64,000 nucleotides of DNA from DATKEJ01 sp963768715 (GTDB taxonomy: Bacteria > Bacteroidota > Rhodothermia > Rhodothermales > DATKEJ01). The translations under genes were made by a program, and so were the position numbers. Of the stretch, positions 7,035-15,214 are shown piece by piece. The stretch is from NCBI GenBank assembly GCA_963768715.1, contig CAVYJC010000009.1, forward strand, positions 1-64,000, given 5' to 3'. How positions within the stretch are numbered: position 1 is the first letter of the stretch; each line of letters opens with the position of its first letter. Below the pieces are notes generated by a model that made no database searches, was not told where the DNA came from, and saw only the letters and a program-made list of their open reading frames with translations.

Positions 7035-9311
7035 ATGCGATTTTCATCCGTTCCCTCCGTCACAAGAGTCTACTACCCTCAGGATGCGCCGCCGGTCTGC
7101 GAGACCGTCGCAACGGCGATTGCAGCCGCGTATCGAGCCTCCGTCCAGGCGACAGACACAGACCCGGGCACGGGATTGCGAATCAGCGTCGCCGAAGCAG
7201 CCTGGCACAATGCCCCCGACAACATCCGTGCGGATGCATGGATGGCGGCGCGCATCGATGGCAGCGGCAATGGCACCCTCTCCTCCTCGACGCCGGCGTT
7301 CCTGTACGCCCTCGCATCGTGGATGGCGACGACCGATGTCGCTCCGGAGAAGCTTGCAGCGGGACTCGTCATCGAGCCGGCTTTCAGTTTTCACCGCCCG
7401 GTTTTTGACTATGTCATTTCGCAGTCGGCACGGCATACACGACGGTTCGATCCGGATGCATACGCGCGTCGCCTCGCCGAATCCGGATTCACGCACTTTG
7501 AAGTAAACGGACTCTCCACGCCGTTCGCCGTCGAGCCCCAGATCCCTCACGAATACTACGCCCAGTTTTACACCTACTGCGCCGGACTGCACCACTTCGT
7601 CGACAGCGAGCTCCTGCGCGGCTATTATCCTCATGAATACCTCGCGGCCAACCTCAATCGCTTGAAGAAGATGGCGGCGATTGGAAGGAAGTACGGTCTC
7701 AAGCCCGGCATTCTGTGCTTCGAGCCGAGATCCTTGCCCGAGCGGGTCTTCGACCATTATCCAACGCTCCGCGGAGCCCGCGTCGACCATCCGTTCCGAT
7801 CGCATCTGCCGCGGTACTGCCTGGCGCAGGATCATCCCGTCACGAAAAAGCACTACCAGGAACTGATCGGAAACATGATGGAGGCCGTGCCCGACCTCGC
7901 CTACATGTCGGTCTACACCAATGACTCTGGGGCTGGATTCGAGCACACGGCATCCTTGTACGTCGGCCGCAATGGCGGCCCATACCTCATCCGCGAGTGG
8001 CGCAGCCATGACAAGATCGCCCAGGCGGCCGCATACAGCGCAACAAGACTGCTACGGACGTGGCAGCAGGCCGCTGCTGCGGTGAACCCCAATTTCGAGG
8101 TCATCCTGCGGATCGAGCCGTTCAAAGTCGAGCACGACTACCTGCTGGAAGGCTTCGGCGACGGAATTACCGTCGAAGCACCATCGATGTTGGTCAGGGG
8201 ATACCACCTTCCGTATACCCATCCGCGGTATCCGGAAATCGAGAGTGCGGCCGGGACGATCTATCACACGGAGATGGACGAGACGGAAGTCGAGAAACTG
8301 GAGAACTTCCGTGCCCACGGCTTCGAGCCCAAGCTGACTTATTCGGCCAGTCCGGGCTTCAACATTGAGCCGCTGCTCGGCATCCCGTTCCCGCGGATGC
8401 TGCACGCCAAAATGGCTTCCATGAAGGACAAAGGATTTCGGCACATCAGTGTACTGGGCGGAATGCTCAACACGGAAAAGACCCCGTACTGGCCAAATCC
8501 GGAGGTGCAACGCGCCGTCCAGGTGAATCCCGAAGCATCCATCGACGAAACGTTGAAAGCAGCAGCCACGCGCTGGGTCGGCGCTGAAAACGCCGACAAA
8601 CTCGTTGCATGTTGGGATGCGGTCGAGGAGGGTGTCTCCTACTTCCCCCTCGTGCCCCTGTACAGCGGTTTTGGCTATTGCTGGCTACGCCTCTGGGTTC
8701 GCCCGTTTGTGCCAAACCTGGAGGCCGTACCCCAGGAGGATCGCCTACCGTTCGAACGTTTCATGGTGAGCACGCCCAACAATCCCTCAATCAATGATCT
8801 GGGGTCGGACGTTCTCTTCAAGCTCATTACTTCTGAGTCGGGCCGCAGCCAGATGGAGGCCTTTGATAAGAATGCATTACCCCGTCTTGAAGAAGCGCTG
8901 GCGCTGACACTGAAGAGTGCTGAAGGTACTTCCGGCAAGGCCCACGACGTGTTCATCGATCTGTCGCAACGGATTCGCGCGCTTCAGGTTTGGGCGACGT
9001 GCCTGCGCAACGTCTGCGCCTGGGTCGCGTGCGTCCATGGATACCTCGAATCAGACGAAGCCGCGGAGAAAGCGGAGCTCAAAGCAGAGCTTCAGGAAAT
9101 GATCGACCTGGACCTCGAGAATACGCAGGCCCTGATCGACCTGTGGAACTCGGCGACCTGTGAGTTCATGCTGGTATCCGACATCGTCGAGACCTCGACG
9201 CTGTACGGCGAGAACCTTCCGGAATTGCTCGCCCGCAAGATCGAACTGACGAAGCAGTACCGGAACGTCGAGCCGTATATCGATCAGGATATCCTTTGGA
9301 GGCTCCCATAA
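7035..9311 (+). CDS. 758-residue putative glycosidase-like protein, copy 1
   Basis: I do not recognise a named family. The layout resembles enzymes acting on glycans: an N-terminal alpha/beta domain (about 1-130, with LRISVAEAAWHN), then a TIM-barrel-like stretch with aromatic and acidic strand ends such as GFTHFEVNGL (151-160), GLKPGILCFEPR (221-232), MSVYTNDSGAG (291-301), FEVILRIEPFK and GDGITVEAPS, and a helical C-terminal region from about 600. This resembles GH20/GH67/GH115-type architecture, which is inference from pattern only. No signal peptide is seen, so it is cytoplasmic. Copy 2 differs at about a dozen residues (for example R11K, A56G, P104S). Stop TAA is followed within three bases by a heptamer array. 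Confidence 0.75.
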   Translation: MRFSSVPSVTRVYYPQDAPPVCETVATAIAAAYRASVQATDTDPGTGLRISVAEAAWHNAPDNIRADAWMAARIDGSGNGTLSSSTPAFLYALASWMATTDVAPEKLAAGLVIEPAFSFHRPVFDYVISQSARHTRRFDPDAYARRLAESGFTHFEVNGLSTPFAVEPQIPHEYYAQFYTYCAGLHHFVDSELLRGYYPHEYLAANLNRLKKMAAIGRKYGLKPGILCFEPRSLPERVFDHYPTLRGARVDHPFRSHLPRYCLAQDHPVTKKHYQELIGNMMEAVPDLAYMSVYTNDSGAGFEHTASLYVGRNGGPYLIREWRSHDKIAQAAAYSATRLLRTWQQAAAAVNPNFEVILRIEPFKVEHDYLLEGFGDGITVEAPSMLVRGYHLPYTHPRYPEIESAAGTIYHTEMDETEVEKLENFRAHGFEPKLTYSASPGFNIEPLLGIPFPRMLHAKMASMKDKGFRHISVLGGMLNTEKTPYWPNPEVQRAVQVNPEASIDETLKAAATRWVGAENADKLVACWDAVEEGVSYFPLVPLYSGFGYCWLRLWVRPFVPNLEAVPQEDRLPFERFMVSTPNNPSINDLGSDVLFKLITSESGRSQMEAFDKNALPRLEEALALTLKSAEGTSGKAHDVFIDLSQRIRALQVWATCLRNVCAWVACVHGYLESDEAAEKAELKAELQEMIDLDLENTQALIDLWNSATCEFMLVSDIVETSTLYGENLPELLARKIELTKQYRNVEPYIDQDILWRLP

Positions 9312-9314
9312 CAG

Positions 9315-9458
9315 CAAACATCAAATACCAAATACCAAATACCAAACATGAGTTGCGTCGACAACTGAGGCGCCAGGCAGCCACCAATCGTCACTTCAAC
9401 GATCTGATTTTAGAGCGTGGACTCCAGTCTGGTATTTGATGTTTGGTATTTGGTATCG
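9315..9458. repeat. Inverted pair of heptamer arrays between convergent gene ends (copy 1)
   Basis: Left arm 9315-9349 is five 7-base units of CAAATAC/CAAACAT type. Right arm 9432-9458 is four units of GTATTTG/ATGTTTG type, the last one short. The arms are inverted: 9332-9349 can pair perfectly over 18 bases with 9439-9456 across an 89-base spacer. The left arm begins three bases after the stop of the 758-residue gene and the right arm touches the stop of the HAD fragment. It may act as a two-way terminator. Confidence 0.8.
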
Positions 9459-9700
9459 CTAGATCCCCAAGAGGTTCGGTACATCCGCAATCGACGGCAC
9501 CACCGCGTCGGGCCTGACGGACGACGCCGCCGCCAGGTGCGACCTGTACATCCCGGTCTTGACGAGGATGCCGGCCAAGCCGGCCTTCTGAGCGCCGCCC
9601 ACGTCTGACTCGATATCGTCGCCGACCATGGCCGTTCGGCTCGGGGTCAATCCCATGTCGGCCGCCGCGGCGTGGAAGAAGGGAGCGGATGGCTTTCCGA
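9459..9700 (-). pseudogene. Truncated duplicate of the HAD phosphatase (C-terminal third)
   Basis: This stretch encodes the last 80 or so residues of the HAD-IIA hydrolase found whole at 12215-13015, including GKPSAPFF and the GDDIESDVGGA motif but not the catalytic DxD. It was copied with unit 1 of the tandem duplication. The frame stays open upstream to an ATG at 9803, which would fuse 34 unrelated residues encoded opposite the start of the next gene. That chimera has no nucleophile and is unlikely to be functional. Three residues differ from the intact copy (S to G, A to T, K to M). Confidence 0.85.
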
Positions 9701-9790
9701 CCGGATCATTCGCCTGTTTCTTTAGAGCCGGGTCAACGTTAGTTTCGCCCCCTCTCAACTCATTGAAAAACACCGAAGTAGTAAATAGGC

Positions 9791-12067
9791 ATGCGATTTT
9801 CATCCGTTCCCTCCGTCACAAAAGTCTACTACCCTCAGGATGCGCCGCCGGTCTGCGAGACCGTCGCAACGGCGATTGCAGCCGCGTATCGAGCCTCCGT
9901 CCAGGCGACAGACACCGACCCGGGCACGGGATTGCGAATCAGCGTCGCCGAAGCAGGTTGGCACAATGCCCCCGACAACATCCGTGCGGATGCATGGATG
10001 GCGGCGCGCATCGATGGCAGCGGCAATGGCACCCTCTCCTCCTCGACGCCGGCCTTCCTGTACGCTCTCGCATCGTGGATGGCGACGACCGATGTCGCTT
10101 CGGAGAAGCTTGCAGCGGGACTCGTCATCGAGCCGGCTTTCAGTTTTCACCGCCCGGTCTTTGACTATGTCATTTCGCAGTCGGCACGGCATACACGACG
10201 GTTCGATCCGGATGCATACGCGCGTCGCCTCGCCGAATCCGGATTCACGCACTTTGAAGTAAACGGACTCTCCACGCCGTTCGCCGTCGAGCCCCAGATC
10301 CCTCACGAATACTACGCCCAGTTTTACACCTACTGCGCCGGACTGCACCACTTCGTCGACAGCGAGCTCCTGCGTGGCTATTATCCTCATGAATACCTCG
10401 CGGCCAACCTCAATCGCTTGAAGAAGATGGCGGCGATCGGAAGGAAGTACGGTCTCAAGCCCGGCATTCTGTGCTTCGAGCCGAGATCCTTGCCCGAGCG
10501 GGTCTTCGACCATTATCCAACGCTCCGCGGAGCCCGCGTCGACCATCCGTTCCGATCGCATCTGCCGCGGTACTGCCTGGCGCAGGATCATCCCGTCACG
10601 AAAAAGCACTACCAGGAACTGATCGGAAACATGATGGAGGCCGTGCCCGACCTCGCCTACATGTCGGTCTACACCAATGACTCTGGGGCTGGATTCGAGC
10701 ACACGGCATCCTTGTACGTCGGCCGCAATGGCGGCCCATACCTCATCCGCGAGTGGCGCAGCCATGACAAGATCGCCCAGGCGGCCGCATACAGCGCAAC
10801 AAGGCTCCTACGGACGTGGCAGCAGGCCGCTGCAGAGGTGAATCCCAATTTCGAGGTCATCCTGCGGATCGAGCCGTTCAAAGTCGAGCACGACTACCTG
10901 CTGGAAGGCTTCGGCGACGGAATTACCGTCGAAGCACCATCGATGTTGGTCAGGGGATACCACCTTCCGTATACCCATCCGCGGTATCCGGAAATCGAGA
11001 GTGCGGCCGGGACGATCTATCACACGGAGATGGACGAGACGGAAGTTGAGAAACTTGAGAACTTCCGTGCCCACGGCTTCGAGCCCAAGCTGACTTATTC
11101 GGCCAGTCCGGGCTTCAACATTGAGCCGCTGCTCGGCATCCCGTTCCCGCGGATGCTGCACGCCAAAATGGCTTCCATGAAGGACAAAGGATTTCGGCAC
11201 ATCAGTGTACTGGGCGGAATGCTCAACACGGAAAAGACCCCTTACTGGCCGAATCCGGAAGTGCAACGCGCCATTCAGGTGAATCCCGAAGCATCCATCG
11301 ACGAAACGTTGAAAACGGCAGCCACGCGCTGGGTCGGCGCTGAAAACGCCGACAAGCTCGTCGCATGTTGGGATGCGGTCGAGGAGGGTGTCTCCTACTT
11401 CCCCCTCGTGCCTCTGTACAGTGGTTTTGGCTATTGCTGGCTACGCCTCTGGGTTCGCCCGTTCGTGCCAAACCTGGAGGCGGTACCCCAGGAGGATCGC
11501 CTACCGTTCGAACGTTTCATGGTGAGCACGCCCAACAATCCCTCAATCAATGATCTGGGGTCGGACGTTCTCTTCAAGCTCATTACTTCTGAGTCGGGCC
11601 GCAGCCAAATGGAGGCCTTTGACAAGAATGCATTACCCCGTCTTGAAGAAGCGCTGGCGCTGACACTGAAGAGTGCTGAAGGTACTTCCGGTAAGGCACA
11701 CGACGTGTTCATCGATCTGTCGCAACGGATTCGCGCGCTTCAGATTTGGGCGACGTGCCTGCGCAACGTCTGCGCCTGGGTCGCGTGCGTCCATGGATGC
11801 CTCGAATCAAACGACGCCGCGGAGAAAGCGGAGCTCAAGGCAGAGCTTCAGGAAATGATCGACCTGGACCTCGAGAATACGCAGGCTCTGATCGACCTGT
11901 GGAACTCGGCGACCTGTGAGTTCATGCTGGTATCCGACGTCGTCGAGACCTCGACGCTGTACGGCGAGAACCTCCCGGAATTGCTCGCCCGCAAGATCGA
12001 GCTGACGAAGAAGTACCGGAACGTCGAGCCGTATATCGATCAGGATATCCTTTGGAGGCTCCCATAA
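9791..12067 (+). CDS. 758-residue putative glycosidase-like protein, copy 2
   Basis: Same length and domain layout as copy 1, with about 98% identity. Substitutions are spread along the chain and mostly conservative (V to I, D to N, E to D, Q to K), with a few others such as Y to C near residue 665. Both copies keep an intact frame and all acidic/aromatic motifs, including NDSGAG (296-301), so both may be functional. Synonymous differences are also present. The upstream 90 bases are shared with copy 1. Downstream it converges with the intact HAD gene through the heptamer hairpin at 12071-12214. Confidence 0.75.
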   Translation: MRFSSVPSVTKVYYPQDAPPVCETVATAIAAAYRASVQATDTDPGTGLRISVAEAGWHNAPDNIRADAWMAARIDGSGNGTLSSSTPAFLYALASWMATTDVASEKLAAGLVIEPAFSFHRPVFDYVISQSARHTRRFDPDAYARRLAESGFTHFEVNGLSTPFAVEPQIPHEYYAQFYTYCAGLHHFVDSELLRGYYPHEYLAANLNRLKKMAAIGRKYGLKPGILCFEPRSLPERVFDHYPTLRGARVDHPFRSHLPRYCLAQDHPVTKKHYQELIGNMMEAVPDLAYMSVYTNDSGAGFEHTASLYVGRNGGPYLIREWRSHDKIAQAAAYSATRLLRTWQQAAAEVNPNFEVILRIEPFKVEHDYLLEGFGDGITVEAPSMLVRGYHLPYTHPRYPEIESAAGTIYHTEMDETEVEKLENFRAHGFEPKLTYSASPGFNIEPLLGIPFPRMLHAKMASMKDKGFRHISVLGGMLNTEKTPYWPNPEVQRAIQVNPEASIDETLKTAATRWVGAENADKLVACWDAVEEGVSYFPLVPLYSGFGYCWLRLWVRPFVPNLEAVPQEDRLPFERFMVSTPNNPSINDLGSDVLFKLITSESGRSQMEAFDKNALPRLEEALALTLKSAEGTSGKAHDVFIDLSQRIRALQIWATCLRNVCAWVACVHGCLESNDAAEKAELKAELQEMIDLDLENTQALIDLWNSATCEFMLVSDVVETSTLYGENLPELLARKIELTKKYRNVEPYIDQDILWRLP

Positions 12068-12070
12068 CAG

Positions 12071-12214
12071 CAAACATCAAATACCAAATACCAAATACCA
12101 AACATGAGTTGCGTCGACGACTGAGGCGCCAGGCGGCCACCAATCGTCACTTCAACGATCTGATTTTAGAGCGTGGACTCCAGTCTGGTATTTGATGTTT
12201 GGTATTTGGTATCG
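12071..12214. repeat. Inverted pair of heptamer arrays between convergent gene ends (copy 2)
   Basis: The duplicate of 9315-9458, with arms at 12071-12105 and 12188-12214. Right arm ends exactly where the HAD stop codon begins (12215). The arms are unchanged between copies while the spacer has a few point differences. This suggests that pairing of the arms may be maintained, although the sample is small. Confidence 0.8.
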
Positions 12215-13015
12215 CTAGATCCCCAAGAGGTTCGGCACGTCCGCAATCGACGGCACCACCGCGTCGGGCCTGACGGACGACGCCGCCGCCAGGTGCGACC
12301 TGTACTTCCCGGTCTTGACGAGGATGCCGGCCAAGCCGGCCTTCTGAGCTCCGCCCACGTCTGACTCGATATCGTCGCCGACCATGGCCGCTCGGCTCGG
12401 GGTCAAACTCATGTCGGCCGCCGCGGCGTGGAAGAAGGGAGCGGATGGCTTTCCGATCACGGTTGCGACGGTGCCTGTAGCATATTCGAGTGCGGCAACG
12501 AAGCCGCCGATGTCCAGAATCAGTCCCTCGGGTCCCTGGTAGTACCGTCCCTTGTGAAGCGCCACCAACTTGGCGCCGTCGACAATTGCCGCGAAGAGCT
12601 CGCTCAGGAGTTCGTAGTCCCAACGGTCGCCTATATCCCCGATCACGATGATTTCGGGATGCGAATCGTCCTGGGGAATCCCCTCGAACTCTTCGAGTAC
12701 GTCTTCAGACACGACGAATCGGCACCGCGGATTTCCGATGGATCGCAGGTATCCGGCCGCCGCACGGGGTGCATTGATGATTTCATGCACTTCGATCGGG
12801 AGTCCGAGACGTTCAGCCCACTCGTGTAGTATCGGCCGGGAGCGCGTCGTCGTATTCGTGACGAAACGAATCGGGATGCCGGCTTCCTTGATCCTCGCTA
12901 CGGCTTTCGGAGCGCCGTCGATCACCTCTTCGCCCACGTAGAGCACGCCGTCGAGGTCGATCAACAGTCCTTCGATCCGGCGGAGCCGTTTGCGATCTGA
13001 AGGTCGTTCGAGCAT
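12215..13015 (-). CDS. HAD-IIA family phosphatase (NagD/LHPP/HDHD2-like)
   Basis: 266 residues with the complete HAD motif set. The nucleophile region is LLIDLDGVLYVGE (D20 and D22). VTNTTTRSR is the motif II threonine region, GKPSAPFF the lysine motif, and GDDIESDVGGA the metal-binding motif III. The large C2 cap sits between motifs II and III, the hallmark of subclass IIA (p-nitrophenyl phosphatases, NagD, phosphoglycolate phosphatase). The likely substrate is a small sugar- or nucleotide-phosphate; which one cannot be told. The last third of the gene is duplicated upstream as a fragment at 9459-9700. Convergent with the second 758-residue gene. Confidence 0.9.
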   Translation of the reverse strand: MLERPSDRKRLRRIEGLLIDLDGVLYVGEEVIDGAPKAVARIKEAGIPIRFVTNTTTRSRPILHEWAERLGLPIEVHEIINAPRAAAGYLRSIGNPRCRFVVSEDVLEEFEGIPQDDSHPEIIVIGDIGDRWDYELLSELFAAIVDGAKLVALHKGRYYQGPEGLILDIGGFVAALEYATGTVATVIGKPSAPFFHAAAADMSLTPSRAAMVGDDIESDVGGAQKAGLAGILVKTGKYRSHLAAASSVRPDAVVPSIADVPNLLGI

Positions 13016-13092
13016 AACAAATTGTCCGTGATTCCCGTAGACAATGTACTCCCGCCGGCGGATTCGAGGTCTTAACCTTAGACAGGTAGTTT

Positions 13093-13512
13093 ATGGAACG
13101 CGAACAACAGCTTACAAAGCTCGTCAACCTGCTGCGCCGAACGGCCCGGTCGGTCCGTGACGGAAACGACGAAGTCATCGAACGCGCGCGGCAGCAGTTC
13201 AACCGAGTGCTCGAGACGCTCGGCACGCTCGACGAGTCGGTCACGGCCGTCTTCAGACCCCTCGAAGAGGGCGTCTCCGGCCCCGTGGTCGCGGCCGCCT
13301 GCCGTGATCTGGCCGCCTATTTCCAGGATGAAGTCGAGTTCCCGGAGGTCCCCTTCGATGCCGACTCGCTCAAGGATTTCTGGCGTCAGTCAGCCAAGGA
13401 CCTGGAGGATGTCGGCGATTTCATCCGCGAAAGCCTCGGGCAATTCAAACGTGAGCGGAAGGAGGAAGAGGCGGCGCAAAGCAACGGGGAGCATGACGGC
13501 GAAACGTCCTAA
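13093..13512 (+). CDS. Unknown helical protein
   Basis: 139 residues, acidic overall, predicted almost entirely helical, with heptad-like stretches such as QQLTKLVNLLRRTARSV and ESLGQFKRERKEEEAA. No signal peptide or membrane segment and no family recognised. It runs away from the HAD gene with 77 bases between starts. The stop codon TAA is the end of the first unit of a heptamer array (GTCCTAA at 13506-13512). Confidence 0.6.
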   Translation: MEREQQLTKLVNLLRRTARSVRDGNDEVIERARQQFNRVLETLGTLDESVTAVFRPLEEGVSGPVVAAACRDLAAYFQDEVEFPEVPFDADSLKDFWRQSAKDLEDVGDFIRESLGQFKRERKEEEAAQSNGEHDGETS

Positions 13513-13540
13513 GTCCGACGTGCTAGGTCCGACGTCGTAT
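13506..13540. repeat. Heptamer array containing a stop codon
   Basis: Five consecutive 7-base units of the form GTCCGAC/GTGCTAG. The first, GTCCTAA, supplies the TAA stop of the preceding gene. The 7-base period is exact although the units differ. Confidence 0.7.
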
Positions 13541-13712
13541 CGGAGCGGTTGACGCCGGACTCCATCAGATAAGCCTCTCCCTTCTGCCCAATCGTTGCAG
13601 CGGAAGAGAATAGAAATAGGCCGCGCCTCCACTGATGCGCGGCCAGCAACTGCTCGGTGCCTAAACGAACGGGAATTTTGGCGTTAATGTCAAGAGGAAC
13701 AAGGAATTAGAC

Positions 13713-13740
13713 GTCCGAAGTGCGGAGTGCTGAGTGCTGA
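13713..13740. repeat. Heptamer array of GTGCTGA type
   Basis: Four 7-base units: GTCCGAA, GTGCGGA and two GTGCTGA. It lies between two plus-strand genes, about 60 bases before the next start. The rest of 13541-13798 shows no gene. Confidence 0.65.
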
Positions 13741-13798
13741 AGCCGGCTGAGGTTCTTGAAATCGAATCGGGGGTTGAAGTCCTCAAAATCGCACTGCC

Positions 13799-14320
13799 AT
13801 GCATCGATTCACTGTCGCGCTGATTGCGATGGCACTGGCCCCGGCGCTGCTGTCTGCGCAATCGAAGGCTTCGGGACTCGTGTTTTCACTTGAGACCGGT
13901 GAACCTGTGCCCGGAGCCACTGTTGAGCTCAAGGACGGTTCCGGGCTTGCGGTCCCAGGACTCCTCCCCATTCACACGGATCAACTCGGGTCATACGAAT
14001 TCCGTGATCTGGCGCCCGGCAACTATCAGCTCCGAGTTGGTTCGCTCTATCGGGCCGATGATGAACCGTTGCTGAATGTCCTGGTGTCCTCAGTGTTCAG
14101 AGTGGACGACTCGGCACATGTCTACGTCGCCCTCTCGGAACTGGCTTTCAGGTCGGAGCTCTCGCTGACGAAGCAACTGGCGGATCGAGATCTCGACTTC
14201 AGGCAGACCGACAGGGTCAGACGCATGTTCTACAGATCGAGCATGAAGGATGATTCGGGAAGAGAGCTGCTGACGGCCTCATGGGCCGAGGATCTGACGG
14301 GTGCCACGGTCCAACTTTGA
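13799..14320 (+). CDS. Secreted protein with carboxypeptidase-regulatory-like domain
   Basis: 173 residues. A signal peptide ends near LLSAQ-SK. The mature part starts with the CarboxypepD_reg/SpaA-like fold: SGLVFSLETGEPVPGATVEL, then a turn LGSYEFRDLAPGNYQLRVG. Such domains are small beta sandwiches at the N-terminus of outer-membrane receptors or stand-alone envelope proteins in Bacteroidota relatives. Here the remaining 70 residues (from about YVALSELAF) have no recognised domain and no beta barrel follows. It may be a shortened relative. Role unknown, location periplasm or outer membrane. Confidence 0.7.
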   Translation: MHRFTVALIAMALAPALLSAQSKASGLVFSLETGEPVPGATVELKDGSGLAVPGLLPIHTDQLGSYEFRDLAPGNYQLRVGSLYRADDEPLLNVLVSSVFRVDDSAHVYVALSELAFRSELSLTKQLADRDLDFRQTDRVRRMFYRSSMKDDSGRELLTASWAEDLTGATVQL

Positions 14321-14364
14321 CAGGCCCGCGGGAAGGCTCTCGGACACGCCGCCTGCAGAACTGG

Positions 14365-14384
14365 ATCCCCGCCTCCGCGGGGAT
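14365..14384. repeat. REP-type palindrome (ATCCCCGC hairpin)
   Basis: ATCCCCGC and GCGGGGAT form a perfect 8-base stem around CTCC, followed by GACG. This is the core of a REP-like extragenic palindrome known from many bacterial genomes, whose spurious translation reads WIPASAGMT. The neighbouring bases carry half of a GGACACGCC element (14341-14349). Confidence 0.7.
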
Positions 14385-14430
14385 GACGCGCGACCGAAAG
14401 CCGGCGCAGCCGGCTGTGACCGCGGACTTC

Positions 14431-14466
14431 GGACACGCCGACGCTGGCGCTCTGGCGTGTCCCTAC
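14431..14466. repeat. GGACACGCC hairpin element followed by CTAC
   Basis: GGACACGCC (14431-14439) pairs with GGCGTGTCC (14454-14462) over a 14-base loop, followed by CTAC. The same stem and tail recur at 53949-54097, and a related GGGCAGGCC/GGCCTGCCC pair occurs at 18131-18199. Confidence 0.65.
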
Positions 14467-14475
14467 CTAGAGGCA

Positions 14476-14541
14476 GGACCTCGGACCTCGGACCTCGGAC
14501 TTCGGACCTCGGACCTGATCATCGCTCATCGCTCATCGCTT
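14476..14541. repeat. Two heptamer arrays, the second containing the O-methyltransferase stop codon
   Basis: 14476-14517 is six units of GGACCTC type (one GGACTTC). After three bases, 14521-14541 is three units of ATCGCTC/ATCGCTT. The stop codon of the minus-strand methyltransferase (14533-14535) lies inside the second array, which on that strand reads GCGATGA. Confidence 0.7.
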
Positions 14542-15195
14542 CAAGACCATCCCCAACCCGTCCGCAATCGGAATCACAGCAAAATCCACCCGCGGATCGT
14601 CGGTCAGCTTTTGTGTGAGCGCGCGGATAGCGCGGACGCCATCCTCCTTGTTGCTCTCATCCGCCACGCGCCCATCCATGAACATGTTGTCGAGAAGGAT
14701 GACGCCGCCGGGTCGGAGAAGGGCCATACATGACTCGTAGTACGTGTTATAACTCACCTTGTCGGCATCGATAAACGCGAAGTCGAACGTGCCGCCGCCC
14801 CGCTCGTCGAGTAGCTTCTTCAGCGTGTCGGCTGCGGGGCCGATCCGCAGATCGATACGATCGGCGACGCCGGCTTCCTTCCAGTAGCGCCGCGCAACGG
14901 ACGTATACTCCTCACTTACATCGCACGCGACCAGCTCGCCATCCTTGGGCAGGTTCATCGCCACAGAGATGGAGCTGTACCCGGTGAACGTGCCGACCTC
15001 GATCGCCAGCCTGACGCCCAGCGCCTTCACCAGCACCGCCATGAACTGCCCCTGGTCGGGGGAGATCTGCATCTCCGACATCGGGTGTTTCGCCGTTTCG
15101 TCCCGAAGGCGGCGCAGGACGTCGGTCTCGCGGATCACATGCTCGTGAACGTATTCGAGAAGGTTTTGAGTGTACTCGGTAGGGGTTGCTGACAT
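14533..15195 (-). CDS. O-methyltransferase (class I SAM, family 3)
   Basis: 220 residues, typical of the cation-dependent O-methyltransferase 3 family (catechol/caffeoyl-CoA type). Motif I is AIEVGTFTGYSSISVA near residue 65. The motif DFAFIDADKVSYNTYYE carries the metal-binding aspartates, and LLRPGGVILLDNMFMDG carries the next metal ligand and the catalytic region. The start MSATPTEYTQNLLEYV (15195) is chosen because the upstream extension reads back into the ParA gene. It is the last gene of a minus-strand operon with the CHAD protein and ParA. Substrate unknown; small phenolic or catechol compounds are usual. Confidence 0.9.
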   Translation of the reverse strand: MSATPTEYTQNLLEYVHEHVIRETDVLRRLRDETAKHPMSEMQISPDQGQFMAVLVKALGVRLAIEVGTFTGYSSISVAMNLPKDGELVACDVSEEYTSVARRYWKEAGVADRIDLRIGPAADTLKKLLDERGGGTFDFAFIDADKVSYNTYYESCMALLRPGGVILLDNMFMDGRVADESNKEDGVRAIRALTQKLTDDPRVDFAVIPIADGLGMVLKR

Positions 15196-15214
15196 CGTAG
15201 TGAGAGGGTGAGAT

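Larger units (their letters stand above)
6945..9700. repeat. Tandem duplication, unit 1 (2,756 bp)
   Basis: Unit 1 and unit 2 (9701-12456) are near-identical with a constant offset of 2,756 bases. The unit carries 90 bases of upstream DNA, the 758-codon gene, a heptamer hairpin region and the last 80 or so codons of the convergent HAD gene. The sequence before unit 1 and the sequence ending each unit share only the two bases GA, so the junction shows minimal homology. Point differences scattered through both copies show they have diverged. Confidence 0.93.
9701..12456. repeat. Tandem duplication, unit 2 (2,756 bp)
   Basis: Second unit of the duplication, head-to-tail with unit 1 without spacer. 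It ends inside the intact HAD gene, at the base corresponding to 9700 in unit 1. The flanks left and right of the pair are unrelated to each other except for the two-base GA match, so no insertion sequence or long repeat mediated the event. Confidence 0.93.

Noticed and set aside
7044..8009. 321-residue antisense frame in the duplicated gene (again at 9800-10765)
   Set aside because: Present only because the sense gene is duplicated; changes between copies follow the sense codons.
14281..14733. Frame reading NWIPASAGMT
   Set aside because: This is the known false translation of a REP palindrome, not a protein.
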